Shown: positions 50,797-61,503 of the stretch, one piece after another
Layout: each line of letters opens with the position of its first letter
Position numbering within the stretch: the stretch's first letter is position 1
From: Peptococcaceae bacterium 1109
GTDB taxonomy: Bacteria; Bacillota; Limnochordia; Darwinibacteriales; Darwinibacteriaceae
Direction of reading: 5' to 3'
Assembly: GCA_001028815.1 (NCBI GenBank)
Contig: LDJB01000001.1
Coordinates: forward strand, 62,001 to 126,000
Length of the DNA stretch: 64,000 nt
Translations under genes and position numbers: made by a program
Notes under the pieces: model-generated
The model's input: the letters and a program-made list of their open reading frames with translations, nothing else
Told to the model about the DNA's origin: nothing
Databases searched by the model: none

Positions 50797-52047
50797 TTGG
50801 CAAATATTTGGGAATTAGCGCTGCTTGTCCTGAGGACTCTGCCGCTGATGTTTACGGACATGACGTACCTGCTGATCCTAGGCGTGGTCTTTGTGTTTGT
50901 TTACCGACAGTACCAGAAAGTACATTTGTACGAAAAGCGCCTGTTCGGCTTGGATCGGATTAATCCGCTGATCGATACCGCCACAGCGGCCATCTATGGG
51001 ATCATCGGGGGACTCTTTGCCACCACCTTGTTTGTCACTTTAGGGGTGTCCCTCTCAGACAGCGGAGTCGCTTACCTGTGGATCACCGCACTCTTGTTGA
51101 TGTTCATTCATCCCCGCTTCCTGTGCTTCTCCTATGCAGGGGGTTTAGTTGGCTTGAGCTCACTCATTTTCGGGTTTCCAAAGGTAAGTATTCCCTCCCT
51201 CATGGCTTTGGTGGCCATCTTGCACTTGGCAGAATCCCTGCTAATCGCGATCGATGGCTACCACAATGCCAGCCCCATCTATTTCAAGAAGGGCGATCAG
51301 GTGGTGGGGGGATTCTCCCTGCAGAAGTTTTGGCCCGTCCCCTTCGTGGCGCTCCTGGGCTTGGTGATCGTTGACAGCGGACTGGATCTTCACTTGGTGA
51401 GCATGCCCGATTGGTGGCCCCTGTTCTCTTCCAGCAAGCAAGCGGGAGATGGGCAAACCATTATCTATATGCTCTTTCCCGTCATTGCCGCTTTAGGGTA
51501 CAGCGACTTGGTGACTGCCGAACTTCCCAAGGTAAAGGCCAGGCGCAGTGCCTTGCACCTGTCTGCCTTCAGCCTGATCCTCCTTGCCTTAGCCTTCCTC
51601 GCTGATCGCTATCCCGGCCTTGCGATTCTTGCTGTGCTGTTCTCTCCCCTCGGGCACGAGCTTGTGATATACTTAGGACAGAAAGGGGAACGTTCTCGAC
51701 CTCCGGTGTTCCAGGCCGACGCAGGGGTGATGATCTTGGCAGTCCACCCAGGCTCGCCTGCGGAACAGATGGGGCTCGGGCCAGGGGATGTAATCCGTTC
51801 TGTGAACGGCAGCCCGGTAGAGGATCTCCCCAGTTTGGTGCAGGAACTATCGCCGTGGGTGGTGGATCCTGTTTTTACAGTGGAAAACAGCCTGCGGGCT
51901 CCCACCAGCAGGACAGTGACCTTTCGGGGGAAAGTGCCGCCTCTTGGCATTATCCCTGCACCCCATCCCCAGCAGCGCTTTTATATGCGCTTGGGGGAAA
52001 GCCCTGTCCAGCGGCTGTGGAACAGGCTGAGGCGGAAGAGGAAGTGA
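50797..52047 (+). CDS. MinJ-like PDZ membrane protein
   Basis: 416 residues. About seven or eight hydrophobic segments (5-290) precede a C-terminal PDZ domain (about 305-390; VMILAVHPGSPAEQMGLGPGDVIRSVNG in adjoining parts). In B. subtilis MinJ has this layout and bridges DivIVA and MinD at poles and septa, and its gene follows ctpB as here. That is the reason for the call; cell-division function is inferred. I prefer TTG 50797, with GGAGGT 8 bp upstream; ATG 50782 lacks a ribosome site and abuts the terminator. Confidence 0.75.
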   Translation: MANIWELALLVLRTLPLMFTDMTYLLILGVVFVFVYRQYQKVHLYEKRLFGLDRINPLIDTATAAIYGIIGGLFATTLFVTLGVSLSDSGVAYLWITALLLMFIHPRFLCFSYAGGLVGLSSLIFGFPKVSIPSLMALVAILHLAESLLIAIDGYHNASPIYFKKGDQVVGGFSLQKFWPVPFVALLGLVIVDSGLDLHLVSMPDWWPLFSSSKQAGDGQTIIYMLFPVIAALGYSDLVTAELPKVKARRSALHLSAFSLILLALAFLADRYPGLAILAVLFSPLGHELVIYLGQKGERSRPPVFQADAGVMILAVHPGSPAEQMGLGPGDVIRSVNGSPVEDLPSLVQELSPWVVDPVFTVENSLRAPTSRTVTFRGKVPPLGIIPAPHPQQRFYMRLGESPVQRLWNRLRRKRK

Positions 52048-52053
52048 CGGACT

Positions 52054-53286
52054 GTGAACGGTTTAGAGCGTCGTAGGCGGGCGTCTCGGACGCGCGGCCT
52101 GTGGATTCTGGGCAGTGTGGCGTTGGCGTTGTTCATCATGGCAGGATTGCTTTATCTAGTTCAATGGAGTTCTCTGAAGGCGGAGAATGCCCACACTAAG
52201 GAAAACCCAGGGGGCGCTCTAGACCTTTCCCCAGGGGAAATAGGGATTGACTGGGTGGAATTCTGGGAAGCAGCTGGCTTTATCGTGGCATCCCGAGATG
52301 TGTCCGTAACTGAGCACGTGGAGCGTGTGGGGGAACGGGTGCTCACTTGGGAGCACTCCTTTGAAGAGTGGCTTTTGGTACCCTCGGAGGCAGGCCTGAG
52401 CGTGGGTGGGGTTCTTGCCCAGTTGGTGGCCGATTTGCCCCCTGGAGGCGGGCGCCTTCTCTTAGAGCGGGACGGGGAAGGCTATGTCCTCGGGCTGCTG
52501 TTGAAAGCTCCTGGAGCGGAGCAGTACATTCCCGGGCATACATGGCGGTTTGTGGAAGCTAGCCCTATGCTGATGCGGGCCCGCCATGAGGCCCCCGCTT
52601 TGGCGATGGAGGGGAGCTTGCCACCGCTGCTTGCGGTTGTGGTGGATGATTGGGGTTACGATTCTACCGCGGCGCGGCAGCTCATCAACTACCCCTTGCC
52701 CCTTACTGTAGCGATTTTGCCTTACTTGCCCGCATCTACACAGCTCGCGGTTTCCGCGGCAGAAAAGGGCCACGACGTCATTCTGCACCAACCTATGGAG
52801 CCCCTCGATGGCACCCTTGATCCAGGGCCTGGTGCCATTTACTTGGATATGGACGGGGAAGAAATTGCGGCACAGCTCATGGCTAATCTCCACCATCTGC
52901 CTTGGGTAGTGGGGATCAACAACCACATGGGTTCACGGGCTACATCCGATGAGCAGGTGATGGAGCATGTGTTCAGCATCCTCCAGGACACCGGCTTGTT
53001 CTTCCTAGACAGCTATACCATTAACACTAGTATCGCTGGGCAGGTAGCACAAAACAGCGGCGTGCCTTACGCGGTAAATGACCTGTTCATCGACAATCTC
53101 AATGAAGAAGACTACATCATGGAGCAAATCCGGCAAGGCCTTAGCCTAGCTCAGCGCCGAGGCAGTGCGATTATCATCGGGCACGTGCGGGCCCGCACCG
53201 CCTCTGCTTTGTGGCGCATGCTGCCGGAAATCATCGCATCAGGCGTTAGGCTTGTCCCAGTTACTGCCCTGCTTCAGGCCCCTTAG
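52054..53286 (+). CDS. Divergent polysaccharide deacetylase family protein
   Basis: 410 residues. A basic start and one TM (about 15-37) anchor an extracytoplasmic protein. Its C-terminal ~215 residues match the divergent deacetylase family (Pfam Polysacc_deac_2): LAVVVDDWGYD, LTVAILPYLPAST, VILHQPMEPLD, GINNHMGSRAT and GHVRARTASAL, with Asp/His in the metal-site positions. The N-terminal 150-residue region is not recognised. The substrate is probably a glycan of the envelope. GTG 52054 start with a weak ribosome site. The 3' end overlaps the pyrophosphatase gene by 26 bp on the other strand. Confidence 0.88.
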   Translation: MNGLERRRRASRTRGLWILGSVALALFIMAGLLYLVQWSSLKAENAHTKENPGGALDLSPGEIGIDWVEFWEAAGFIVASRDVSVTEHVERVGERVLTWEHSFEEWLLVPSEAGLSVGGVLAQLVADLPPGGGRLLLERDGEGYVLGLLLKAPGAEQYIPGHTWRFVEASPMLMRARHEAPALAMEGSLPPLLAVVVDDWGYDSTAARQLINYPLPLTVAILPYLPASTQLAVSAAEKGHDVILHQPMEPLDGTLDPGPGAIYLDMDGEEIAAQLMANLHHLPWVVGINNHMGSRATSDEQVMEHVFSILQDTGLFFLDSYTINTSIAGQVAQNSGVPYAVNDLFIDNLNEEDYIMEQIRQGLSLAQRRGSAIIIGHVRARTASALWRMLPEIIASGVRLVPVTALLQAP

Positions 53287-53770
53287 GGGCGGACTGCTCG
53301 GCATAGCGCGCCTGCGCCTCTTTTATGGTCTGTAAAGCTGCCTGCTTGGGAAGCCAATCGCCCACGCGGGTCTTCTTTTTCTCTAGGTCTTTGTAGACTT
53401 GGAAAAAGTGGGTAACTTCCCGCAATAGGTGGGCAGGGACGTCCTCCAGGCCTTTTACCCAGTTCCACTGGGGATCGCTGATGGGCACACACAGGATCTT
53501 CTGATCCGGGCCTTTTTCATCCCACATTTCGAACATGCCCACCGGTTCAACCTTGATGTAGCAGCCGGGGAAGGTGGCCTCGCCTACTAGGACCAAGGCA
53601 TCTAGGGGATCACCGTCTTCTGCGAGTGTGTCGGGTATGAAGCCATAATCCGCCGGGTAGTGTACAGCAGAGAACAGCATGCGGTCCAGGTAAAAGCGGC
53701 CTGTTTGGGCATCATATTCGTACTTGTTGCGGCTGCCTCGGGGGATTTCTACCACTACCAATAAACTCAT
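53261..53770 (-). CDS. ppa: Inorganic pyrophosphatase (family I)
   Basis: 169 residues. It hydrolyses pyrophosphate to phosphate using Mg2+. VVVEIPRGSRNKYEYDAQTG holds the substrate-binding Lys/Arg/Glu region and DYGFIPDTLAEDGDPLDALV the metal-binding Asp cluster; KPQWN-type contacts appear as ISDPQWNWVKGLEDV. ATG 53770 is chosen because AGGAGG precedes it and family proteins start there; the open frame continues upstream without homology-like character. Divergent from uvrB; its last 26 bp overlap the deacetylase gene. Confidence 0.96.
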   Translation of the reverse strand: MSLLVVVEIPRGSRNKYEYDAQTGRFYLDRMLFSAVHYPADYGFIPDTLAEDGDPLDALVLVGEATFPGCYIKVEPVGMFEMWDEKGPDQKILCVPISDPQWNWVKGLEDVPAHLLREVTHFFQVYKDLEKKKTRVGDWLPKQAALQTIKEAQARYAEQSAPKGPEAGQ

Positions 53771-53783
53771 AACTTTCCTCCTG

Positions 53784-53812
53784 TTGACGCAGTGACTGCA
53801 GTCTGGTATGAT
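53784..53812 (+). promoter_or_regulatory. Promoter of uvrBAC
   Basis: TTGACG (53784-53789), 17-bp spacer, TATGAT (53807-53812). The -10 is part of the palindrome TATGATCATA. The LexA box follows at the expected transcription start. Confidence 0.85.
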
Positions 53813-53820
53813 CATATAAG

Positions 53821-53834
53821 CGAACGCATGTTCT
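53821..53834 (+). promoter_or_regulatory. LexA (Cheo) SOS box of uvrBAC
   Basis: CGAACGCATGTTCT matches the Gram-positive consensus CGAACRNRYGTTYC except for the last base. It covers the predicted transcription start, so LexA binding would block initiation. Confidence 0.9.
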
Positions 53835-53894
53835 GTTTTGCGTATATATTTACATTCGCCGCAAATTGGCAAGAATCCTACGAGGGGGGTGGGT

Positions 53895-55886
53895 ATGGTG
53901 CAGCGGCCATTTGAAGTGGTATCTGATTTCCAACCCGCGGGGGACCAGCCCCAAGCAATAAGTAAACTAGCAGAGGGCCTGCGCAGCGGCATGCCCTTTC
54001 AGACCCTTTTGGGAGTAACAGGTTCAGGTAAGACCTTTACCATGGCCAAGGTGATCGAGGCAGTCCAGAAGCCTACCTTGGTCCTGGCGCATAACAAGAC
54101 CCTGGCCGCTCAGCTGTGCAATGAGTTTCGAGCTTTCTTCCCGCACAATGCAGTGCATTATTTTGTGAGTTACTATGACTATTACCAACCAGAGGCTTAC
54201 GTGCCGCAGTCAGATACCTATATTGAAAAAGACGCTTCCATCAACGATGAAATCGACCGGCTGCGCCACGCTGCCACCAGCGCCCTCTTTGAGCGGCGCG
54301 ATGTGGTGATCGTGGCCAGCGTGTCCTGCATCTACGGTTTAGGTTCCCCGGAAGATTACGTGGCTATGACCTTTTCGCTTAAAAGCGGAGAGTACCGGGA
54401 CCGGGACCACATCCTCCGTCGCTTAGTGGGCTTGCAGTATGAGCGAAACGATATTGGTTTTCGCCGGGGAACGTTCCGGGTGCGAGGGGATGTCATTGAG
54501 ATCATTCCTGTGGGGAGCGAATCGGTGATCCGGATCGAGCTCTTCGGGGATGAGATCGACCGTATCCTAGAGCTTGATCCCATCACCGGCGAGGTGCTGA
54601 GTGAACCACAGGAGCTGTCCATTTACCCTGCTTCCCACTTTATTACACCAGAGGAGAAGCTGAAGCGGGCCATTCCCGCAATTGAGGCTGAGCTGGAGGA
54701 GCGCCTCCGAGAGCTGAGGAGCCAAGACAAACTCCTTGAAGCACAGCGCCTGGAACAGCGCACCCGCTATGACTTGGAAATGCTCTTGGAAGTGGGGTAC
54801 TGCCAGGGCATCGAAAACTATTCCCGCCACTTAAGCGGGCGGGGCCCAGGGGAGACTCCCACTACCTTGCTGGATTACTTCCCCAAGGACTACTTGATGA
54901 TGATCGATGAATCCCATCAAACCATACCGCAGGTGCGGGCCATGTATCACGGGGACAGGTCCAGAAAGGAAACCTTGGTGGAGTTTGGCTTCCGCCTTCC
55001 CTCCGCCTTGGACAACCGTCCTTTGACCTTTGAAGAGTTTGAGCGGCACATGAATCAGGTGATCTTTGTCTCTGCAACTCCCGGCCCTTATGAAAGGGAA
55101 CGCTCCGGGCAAATCGTGGAGCAGGTCATCCGGCCAACGGGCTTGGTGGACCCAGAAGTGGTTGTGCGCCCAGCAAAGGGGCAAATCGACGACTTGCTCG
55201 ATGAGATTGAAGCGGTGATCATGAGAAACGAGCGTGTGTTGATTACCACCCTCACCAAGAAGATGGCGGAAGACCTCACCGGTTACCTGGCCGATGCAGG
55301 CATCAAGGTGCGCTATCTTCATTCGGACATTGAAACCTTGGAACGCATTGCGATTTTGCGGGACCTGCGGTTGGGAACCTTTGATGTCCTAGTAGGTATC
55401 AACTTGCTCCGGGAAGGATTGGACCTGCCCGAAGTGTCACTGGTGGCCATTCTCGATGCGGACCAGGAAGGTTTCCTCAGGTCAGAGACTTCACTCATTC
55501 AGACCATCGGGCGGGCCGCCCGCAACGCTTCAGGGCGGGTGGTGATGTACGCCGACCATATCACCGACTCCATGCAGCGAGCCATTGACGAAACCAATCG
55601 CCGGCGCCGGATACAGCTCGAGTACAACGAAAAGATGGGGATTACCCCCGAGACCATCCGCAAGGCGGTGACAGATATCGCTCAAGAGCTGGAGAGCCAG
55701 GTTGCAGAGGACAGGGCCACGTACGGGGCCAAGGCTCAGCCTCGCTCGTTGAAAGATGTTGTGGAGTACATTAGGGAGCTGGAAGACGAGATGTTTGCAG
55801 CCGCCCGGGAGCTTAATTTTGAAAGAGCCGCCCAGCTGCGGGACGAGATTCAGGAGCTGCGGTTGGAAATGGGGTTATCAGTTTGA
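53895..55886 (+). CDS. uvrB: Excinuclease ABC subunit B
   Basis: 663 residues. UvrB is the damage-verifying helicase-like subunit of nucleotide excision repair. Walker [14 protein letters not shown], the beta-hairpin [29 protein letters not shown] and [10 protein letters not shown] mark the helicase core; the C-terminal UVR motif ([20 protein letters not shown]) binds UvrC. ATG 53895 is chosen with GAGGGGGG upstream. Start of an SOS-controlled operon; uvrA overlaps its stop. Confidence 0.98.
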   Translation: MVQRPFEVVSDFQPAGDQPQAISKLAEGLRSGMPFQTLLGVTGSGKTFTMAKVIEAVQKPTLVLAHNKTLAAQLCNEFRAFFPHNAVHYFVSYYDYYQPEAYVPQSDTYIEKDASINDEIDRLRHAATSALFERRDVVIVASVSCIYGLGSPEDYVAMTFSLKSGEYRDRDHILRRLVGLQYERNDIGFRRGTFRVRGDVIEIIPVGSESVIRIELFGDEIDRILELDPITGEVLSEPQELSIYPASHFITPEEKLKRAIPAIEAELEERLRELRSQDKLLEAQRLEQRTRYDLEMLLEVGYCQGIENYSRHLSGRGPGETPTTLLDYFPKDYLMMIDESHQTIPQVRAMYHGDRSRKETLVEFGFRLPSALDNRPLTFEEFERHMNQVIFVSATPGPYERERSGQIVEQVIRPTGLVDPEVVVRPAKGQIDDLLDEIEAVIMRNERVLITTLTKKMAEDLTGYLADAGIKVRYLHSDIETLERIAILRDLRLGTFDVLVGINLLREGLDLPEVSLVAILDADQEGFLRSETSLIQTIGRAARNASGRVVMYADHITDSMQRAIDETNRRRRIQLEYNEKMGITPETIRKAVTDIAQELESQVAEDRATYGAKAQPRSLKDVVEYIRELEDEMFAAARELNFERAAQLRDEIQELRLEMGLSV

Positions 55887-58744
55887 GCAGAGGAAACGTG
55901 CTTAGAATACAAGGTGCGAGACAGCATAATCTAAAGGGTATTGATCTGGAAATCCCCCGGGATAAACTGGTGGTTATCACCGGGCTTTCCGGTTCGGGGA
56001 AGTCTTCATTGGCCTTTGATACCATCTATGCAGAAGGCCAGCGGCGCTATGTGGAATCCCTTTCCGCCTATGCTCGGCAGTTCTTGGGACAGATGGACAA
56101 GCCAGATGTAGATCTGATTGAAGGGCTCTCCCCTGCCATTGCCATTGATCAGAAGACTACCAGCAGGAATCCTCGTTCTACGGTGGGAACGGCTACGGAG
56201 ATCTACGACTACCTCCGGCTATTGTTCGCGCGCATCGGCAGGCCCCACTGCCCCAAGTGCGGCAAGCCCATTACTCAGCAGACTGTGGAGCAGATTGTGG
56301 ACCAAGTAATGGCGCTGCCAGAGCGCACCCGGATCCAGGTCTTAGCCCCAGTGGTGCGGGGTAGGAAAGGGGAACACCGGAAGCTCCTAGAGGAGATCCG
56401 CAAGGACGGCTTTGTCCGGGTCAAAATCGATGGGGAGCTTGTGGAACTGGATTCTGAGATAAACTTGGACAAGAATAAGAAACACGACATTGCCATTGTG
56501 GTGGACCGCATCGCAGTGCGTAACGATATCGAAGGGCGCCTTGCAGATTCTATTCAGACAGCCTTGAACAAAGCGGAAGGCCTTGTCACCATTGATGTCA
56601 TCGGCGGTGAGGAGCTGGTTTTCAGCGAGAAGTTCGCCTGTGTAGACTGCGGCATTTCTATGGAGGAACTGACGCCCCGGATGTTCTCCTTTAACAGCCC
56701 TTACGGCGCATGCCCAGTCTGCGATGGGTTGGGGCAAAGGCAGGAGATCGATCCAGAGCTGGTGGTAGATCCAGGCCTTTCTCTAGAAGATGGCGCTTTG
56801 ATCCCTTGGCGGCAAAGCAAGAGCCGCTGGCTCTCATCTATCTTTGACAGTGTGTGCCGGGAGTACAGCATTCCTCAGGATGTTCCCTTTGGGGAGCTAA
56901 CCGCAGAGCAACAGCACATTTTGCTCTACGGCTTGAAAGGCCAGGAAGTTAACTTCTTGTATGTGAACCAGGCAGGCAAAGAGCGGGAGTTCAGCGCGCC
57001 CTTCTTAGGGGTTATCCCTTGGCTAGAACAGCGCTATCGTGAAAGTACCTCAGACTGGGTCCGCTCTGAGGTGGAGAAGTATATGAGCATCCAGCTCTGT
57101 CCTGCATGCGGCGGTAAGCGCTTGCGCCCAGAGATCTTGGGCGTGACCATCGGCGGCCTGAACATCATCCAAGTGACGGAAATGTCAGTGCGGAAGTGCG
57201 GAGAGTTCTTCGAAAGCCTCCAGCTTAATGAGAGAGAGCAGATGATTGGCCGCCAAGTCTTGAAGGAGATCAAGGCTCGCCTCGGTTTCTTGGTGAATGT
57301 GGGCCTGGATTATCTCACCCTTGACCGGGCCGCGGGCACTTTGTCAGGAGGAGAAGCCCAGCGGATCCGCCTGGCCACCCAGATTGGATCGGGCCTGGTG
57401 GGCGTGTTGTATATCCTGGACGAGCCCAGCATAGGCCTGCACCAGCGGGATAATGAGAAGCTTCTCGATGCCCTGTGCCGGCTGCGGGACCTGGGTAACA
57501 CCTTGCTAGTTGTGGAGCACGATGAAGACACAATCCGGGCCGCGGATTGGATCGTGGACATGGGGCCCCGGGCAGGGAGCGAAGGCGGCTATGTGGTGGC
57601 CGAGGGAACCTTTGAGGACATCTGCGCGGAGCCCAAATCCCTTACCGGGCAGTACCTCTCAGGGGTGCGGGCTATAAAGCTCCCCCATTCCCGCAGGCAG
57701 CCTAATGGGTGTTGGCTTCGGGTCAAGGGAGCCAAAGAAAACAACCTGAAGAATATTGACGTAGACTTCCCCATGGGTGTGTTTGTGGCAGTGACCGGTG
57801 TCTCTGGGTCTGGCAAGAGCACCTTGGTCAATGAAATCCTCTACAAGCGCCTCAGCAAAGAACTCTACCGGTCTAGCGCCCGGCCTGGCCGCCACGATGA
57901 ACTTGAGGGGTTAGAGCATGTGGATAAGGTTATCGAGATTGATCAGTCTCCCATTGGGCGGACCCCCCGGTCTAACCCTGCAACTTACACAGGGGTATTC
58001 GACAGTATCCGAGAAGTGTTCGCGATGACCAATGAGGCCAAGATTCGTGGTTATTCCAAAGGCCGGTTTAGCTTCAACGTGAAGGGAGGCCGCTGTGAAG
58101 CCTGCAAGGGGGACGGGATTATCCGCATCGAGATGCACTTCCTTCCTGATGTATACGTCCCCTGTGATGTCTGCAAGGGCAGCCGCTACTCTCGGGAGAC
58201 TTTGCAGGTGAAGTACAAGGGTAAGTCCATCGCGGACGTCTTGGATATGCGGGTGGAAGAAGCGGTGGAATTCTTCAAAAACATCCCCCGGATTCATAGG
58301 AAGATTCAGACCCTTTACGATGTAGGATTAGGGTACATTAAGCTGGGGCAGCCCGCGACGGAACTTTCAGGTGGTGAAGCGCAGCGGGTGAAGCTTGCCA
58401 CTGAACTCAGCCGGCGTAGTAATGGCCGGACTGTGTACATCCTCGACGAACCCACCACAGGGCTGCACTTTGAGGATATCCGCAAGCTCCTTCAGGTACT
58501 GCACCGCTTAGTGGATGCCGGGGATACGGTAATTGTCATTGAACACAACTTGGATGTGATCAAGACCGCGGATTACGTTATCGACCTCGGCCCTGAGGGT
58601 GGGGATGGGGGCGGAACGGTGGTAGCTGCAGGCACTCCCGAAGAGGTGGCGCAGGTGCCCCGATCTCACACGGGCCGCTTTCTAAGGCGGGCCTTGGCTG
58701 ACCCCAGGGCCATAGGGAGCGTGCTGAAGGTGGATGCCCAATGA
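55883..58744 (+). CDS. uvrA: Excinuclease ABC subunit A
   Basis: 953 residues, two ABC ATPase modules. The first Walker A is [12 protein letters not shown] (about 33-44) and the second [12 protein letters not shown] (about 640). Zinc modules are visible at [10 protein letters not shown], at CVDCGISME with CPVCDGLG, and at CEACKGDGI with CDVCKGSRY. Signature [19 protein letters not shown] and [15 protein letters not shown] are intact. UvrA finds lesions and loads UvrB. The start is TTG 55883, four bases before the uvrB end; GTG 55898 is possible but family proteins include the extra residues. Confidence 0.98.
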   Translation: MSRGNVLRIQGARQHNLKGIDLEIPRDKLVVITGLSGSGKSSLAFDTIYAEGQRRYVESLSAYARQFLGQMDKPDVDLIEGLSPAIAIDQKTTSRNPRSTVGTATEIYDYLRLLFARIGRPHCPKCGKPITQQTVEQIVDQVMALPERTRIQVLAPVVRGRKGEHRKLLEEIRKDGFVRVKIDGELVELDSEINLDKNKKHDIAIVVDRIAVRNDIEGRLADSIQTALNKAEGLVTIDVIGGEELVFSEKFACVDCGISMEELTPRMFSFNSPYGACPVCDGLGQRQEIDPELVVDPGLSLEDGALIPWRQSKSRWLSSIFDSVCREYSIPQDVPFGELTAEQQHILLYGLKGQEVNFLYVNQAGKEREFSAPFLGVIPWLEQRYRESTSDWVRSEVEKYMSIQLCPACGGKRLRPEILGVTIGGLNIIQVTEMSVRKCGEFFESLQLNEREQMIGRQVLKEIKARLGFLVNVGLDYLTLDRAAGTLSGGEAQRIRLATQIGSGLVGVLYILDEPSIGLHQRDNEKLLDALCRLRDLGNTLLVVEHDEDTIRAADWIVDMGPRAGSEGGYVVAEGTFEDICAEPKSLTGQYLSGVRAIKLPHSRRQPNGCWLRVKGAKENNLKNIDVDFPMGVFVAVTGVSGSGKSTLVNEILYKRLSKELYRSSARPGRHDELEGLEHVDKVIEIDQSPIGRTPRSNPATYTGVFDSIREVFAMTNEAKIRGYSKGRFSFNVKGGRCEACKGDGIIRIEMHFLPDVYVPCDVCKGSRYSRETLQVKYKGKSIADVLDMRVEEAVEFFKNIPRIHRKIQTLYDVGLGYIKLGQPATELSGGEAQRVKLATELSRRSNGRTVYILDEPTTGLHFEDIRKLLQVLHRLVDAGDTVIVIEHNLDVIKTADYVIDLGPEGGDGGGTVVAAGTPEEVAQVPRSHTGRFLRRALADPRAIGSVLKVDAQ

Positions 58745-60588
58745 GTCTTGAACACAAGCTTGCCACCTTGCCTACCCGGCCAGGGGTGTACTTGATGAAG
58801 AACGAAGCGGGGGAGATCATCTACGTTGGCAAGGCCAAGAACCTCCGCAACCGGGTGCGTTCGTATTTCCAGCGTGCCAAGGACCACGCGCCGAAAGTGC
58901 GGGTGATGGTGAGCCACATCACAGATCTTGAGTACATTGTCACCGACTCAGAAGTGGAGGCGCTGATCCTTGAAAACAACCTCATCAAGGAGCATGCCCC
59001 CCGGTATAACGTAAGGCTCAAAGATGATAAAACCTACCCGTATATCAAGGTGACCTTAAATGAGCATTTCCCCCGGGTGCTGTTAGTGCGCAGCAGGGTA
59101 AATGATGGGGCCCGGTATTTTGGCCCCTATACTGACGTTAAGGCTGTCCGGGAGACGCTGGATTTCCTGCGGGCAGTTTTCCCCGTGCGCACGTGCAGGA
59201 AAGACATCAAGCCGGGAGCCTCTGATCGGCCGTGCCTCAACTACCACTTGGGCCGATGCGAAGCGCCATGCGCAGGCCTGATTTCCAAGGAAGCATATGG
59301 GGCCATGATTGACGAAGTGATTGCCTTTCTAGAGGGCAAAGTGGAGCATGTGATTCCCAAACTTACTCAGAAGATGCAAGCTGCCGCGGATAAGCTGGAG
59401 TACGAGAAAGCGGCACGCATCCGGGATCAGATTCAGGCCATTCAGAAGATGGCTGAGCGGCAGAAGATCGTAGCTCACCATGGAGAGGACCAGGATTTCT
59501 TAGGATACGCTCGGGTCAGCGATCTGGCCTGTGTGCAAGTGTTCTTTGTCCGGGAAGGTAAAGTGGTGGGGCGGGACCACTTCTTGCTGGACTGCTCCAC
59601 CGAAGAGGATGAACCAGAAATCTTAGGAGCTTTTATCAAGCAGTTTTATGCTCAAGCGGCTTACATCCCCAAGTCCATTTTCCTTCCCTTAGAACTGGAT
59701 GAGCCCGAGGTACTGGAAAGCTGGCTGAGCGACCTAAGGGGAAGCAGGGTTTACCTCCACGTTCCCAAGAGGGGCGCAAAGAAAGCCTTGGTGGATATGG
59801 TGATGGAAAACGCCAACACCGTGCTCCAGGTAGCCCGCTCACGGGAGGAGAGGCGAGAAGCAGATATTGCTGAAGCTCTGCAGCAGCTGGAAGAGGTGTT
59901 GGGGCTAGAGGCTCCCCCTGCCCGCATCGAGGCCTACGACATTTCCAACACCCAGGGGAAAGAAATAGTGGCCTCAATGGTAGTTATGATCGAGGGTAAG
60001 CTGGCAGGCGACGAGTACCGCCGCTTCCGCATTCGGGAGGTACAGGACGGGCCGAATGACTATCGATCTATGCAGGAAGTGATTGGGCGAAGGTTCCGCA
60101 GAGGGCTGCAGGAACGAGCGGATGGGGAGGATGGGAAGTTTACAGCGTTCCCTGACTTGGTCTTAATTGACGGAGGGAAGGGGCAGCTCAGTGCGGCCAT
60201 CCAGGTTCGGGACGAGTTGGGCCTGGACATCCCCTTCATCAGCCTTGCAGAAAGGCTGGAGGAAGTATTTGTCGAAGGGCAGTCACTTCCGGTGAACCTG
60301 CCTCGGAACACCAAGGGTTCTCTCCTCTTGCAGCGGCTCAGGGATGAGGCGCACCGCTTTGCCTTAACCTACCACCGCAATCTCCGCGGGAAGGCAAGCC
60401 GCAGTTCTGTTTTGGATCATATCCCTGGAGTGGGCCCAAAGCGAAAGAAGGCGCTGCTGCGCCATTTCGGTACGGTGAAGGCTATTCGGGAGGCTTCTGT
60501 GGAGGATCTTTGCCAGGTGGAGGGGATCAACCGCAAGGTTGCAGAGGAAATATACCAGCATATGCACGGAGCCGAAGGTGGGGCCTAG
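58741..60588 (+). CDS. uvrC: Excinuclease ABC subunit C
   Basis: 615 residues. UvrC makes both incisions. GIY-YIG domain (about 10-90; [20 protein letters not shown], 3' nick), Cys-rich segment ([21 protein letters not shown]), UVR motif ([15 protein letters not shown], UvrB contact), RNase H-like domain ([22 protein letters not shown], 5' nick) and terminal helix-hairpin-helix ([18 protein letters not shown]). ATG 58741 overlaps the uvrA stop. Having uvrC directly after uvrBA gives all three subunits one SOS promoter; in B. subtilis uvrC is elsewhere. Confidence 0.98.
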   Translation: MSLEHKLATLPTRPGVYLMKNEAGEIIYVGKAKNLRNRVRSYFQRAKDHAPKVRVMVSHITDLEYIVTDSEVEALILENNLIKEHAPRYNVRLKDDKTYPYIKVTLNEHFPRVLLVRSRVNDGARYFGPYTDVKAVRETLDFLRAVFPVRTCRKDIKPGASDRPCLNYHLGRCEAPCAGLISKEAYGAMIDEVIAFLEGKVEHVIPKLTQKMQAAADKLEYEKAARIRDQIQAIQKMAERQKIVAHHGEDQDFLGYARVSDLACVQVFFVREGKVVGRDHFLLDCSTEEDEPEILGAFIKQFYAQAAYIPKSIFLPLELDEPEVLESWLSDLRGSRVYLHVPKRGAKKALVDMVMENANTVLQVARSREERREADIAEALQQLEEVLGLEAPPARIEAYDISNTQGKEIVASMVVMIEGKLAGDEYRRFRIREVQDGPNDYRSMQEVIGRRFRRGLQERADGEDGKFTAFPDLVLIDGGKGQLSAAIQVRDELGLDIPFISLAERLEEVFVEGQSLPVNLPRNTKGSLLLQRLRDEAHRFALTYHRNLRGKASRSSVLDHIPGVGPKRKKALLRHFGTVKAIREASVEDLCQVEGINRKVAEEIYQHMHGAEGGA

Positions 60589-60609
60589 CCCGCCCTCGGC
60601 TCCGTTTTT
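60567..60609. terminator. Terminator between uvrC and the convergent barrel gene
   Basis: CGGAGCCGA (60567-60575) pairs with TCGGCTCCG (60596-60604), with further G-C pairing inside, followed by five T on the plus strand. It overlaps the uvrC stop region. Confidence 0.85.
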
Positions 60610-60611
60610 CA

Positions 60612-61352
60612 CTAGAAGTGCCACGTTACGCCCACTGTGACTCCTGAGTAGCCCGCTCTGGTGGGGCCAACATCATCACTTACCGCGTACTCAAACTCGT
60701 CGATTTTGTATGATCCGCCTTGGATTCCCAGGCGCGCTGCGTATTGCTCGGAAATATCGTATTCTAAGCCTAGCTGGTAGCTATAGGCGCTGCCGTCGAT
60801 TTGCTTGATGGACTTGTTGCTTTGGGTATACTCCCATCTAAACCACGGAGCCGCTGTGATGAGGGCATCCGCAGTAAACCGTTCTGCTAGTTCAAACTGG
60901 ACCACCGCTTGGCCTGCGAATCCCTGGCCAGCATAGGAGATCGGTGCACCGCCCCTTATTTCCGGGTGTTTCAGATTGAGCCACATAAGGCTGTATCCCA
61001 GTCCTCCGTAGACCTTCATTCCCGTTTCCTCCAGGAATTGGTATGCGGCCCCGAAGTGAAGGGTGGACCTGCCGTGTTGGGACTGGACTTCATCTTCGCC
61101 CTCGCCCACTTGCATGCTCAGGCGGTTAGCACTCTGATAAAAGGCGTTGAACAGCAAATCCTGATGGGTATAGGTTCCAAGTGCTATTGCAGACCATTCC
61201 GAAACACTGCCTTTCGTATCCTTGTCCAACATCGCGCCGTAACCTGTACCGCCGTAGGATAGTTGAGTGGTCAGGTCAAATTGTGCCAAACTGGGAACGG
61301 TCATGGTTAAGGCCAGGGTAAGCGTTAACACTAGAGTCCAAGCTTTTGCCAC
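60612..61352 (-). CDS. Small outer-membrane beta-barrel protein
   Basis: 246 residues. The signal peptide (1-24, LTMTVPSLAQ) precedes about eight to ten amphipathic strands rich in aromatic girdles (YGGLGYSLMWLNLK, GQAVVQFELAERFTADALIT, YSYQLGLEYDISEQYAARLGI). It ends GYSGVTVGVTWHF, the aromatic terminal residue expected of BAM clients. It resembles OmpW/OprF-type small barrels in pattern only. I prefer GTG 61352 because the signal peptide starts there; the frame is open to 61409. It is divergent from the next, similar-sized barrel gene. Confidence 0.65.
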   Translation of the reverse strand: MAKAWTLVLTLTLALTMTVPSLAQFDLTTQLSYGGTGYGAMLDKDTKGSVSEWSAIALGTYTHQDLLFNAFYQSANRLSMQVGEGEDEVQSQHGRSTLHFGAAYQFLEETGMKVYGGLGYSLMWLNLKHPEIRGGAPISYAGQGFAGQAVVQFELAERFTADALITAAPWFRWEYTQSNKSIKQIDGSAYSYQLGLEYDISEQYAARLGIQGGSYKIDEFEYAVSDDVGPTRAGYSGVTVGVTWHF

Positions 61353-61473
61353 GCCTTGCACTTCCTTTCTGGTGGATGGAATCTTATGTATAATATACCG
61401 TTTTTCCACAGGTTTTTCTAGGGGTCCGCCACATTTTGGCAGGAACAGCCGGCCTACTAGCGAATACTAAAAA

Positions 61474-61488
61474 AGAATTGGCAATTCT
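61474..61488 (+). promoter_or_regulatory. Palindrome before the barrel gene
   Basis: AGAATTGGCAATTCT has two perfect 7-bp arms around one G and ends just before the AGGAGG of the following gene. It may be an operator or a translational hairpin. Confidence 0.45.
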
Positions 61489-61503
61489 AAGGAGGATAAG
61501 AAC

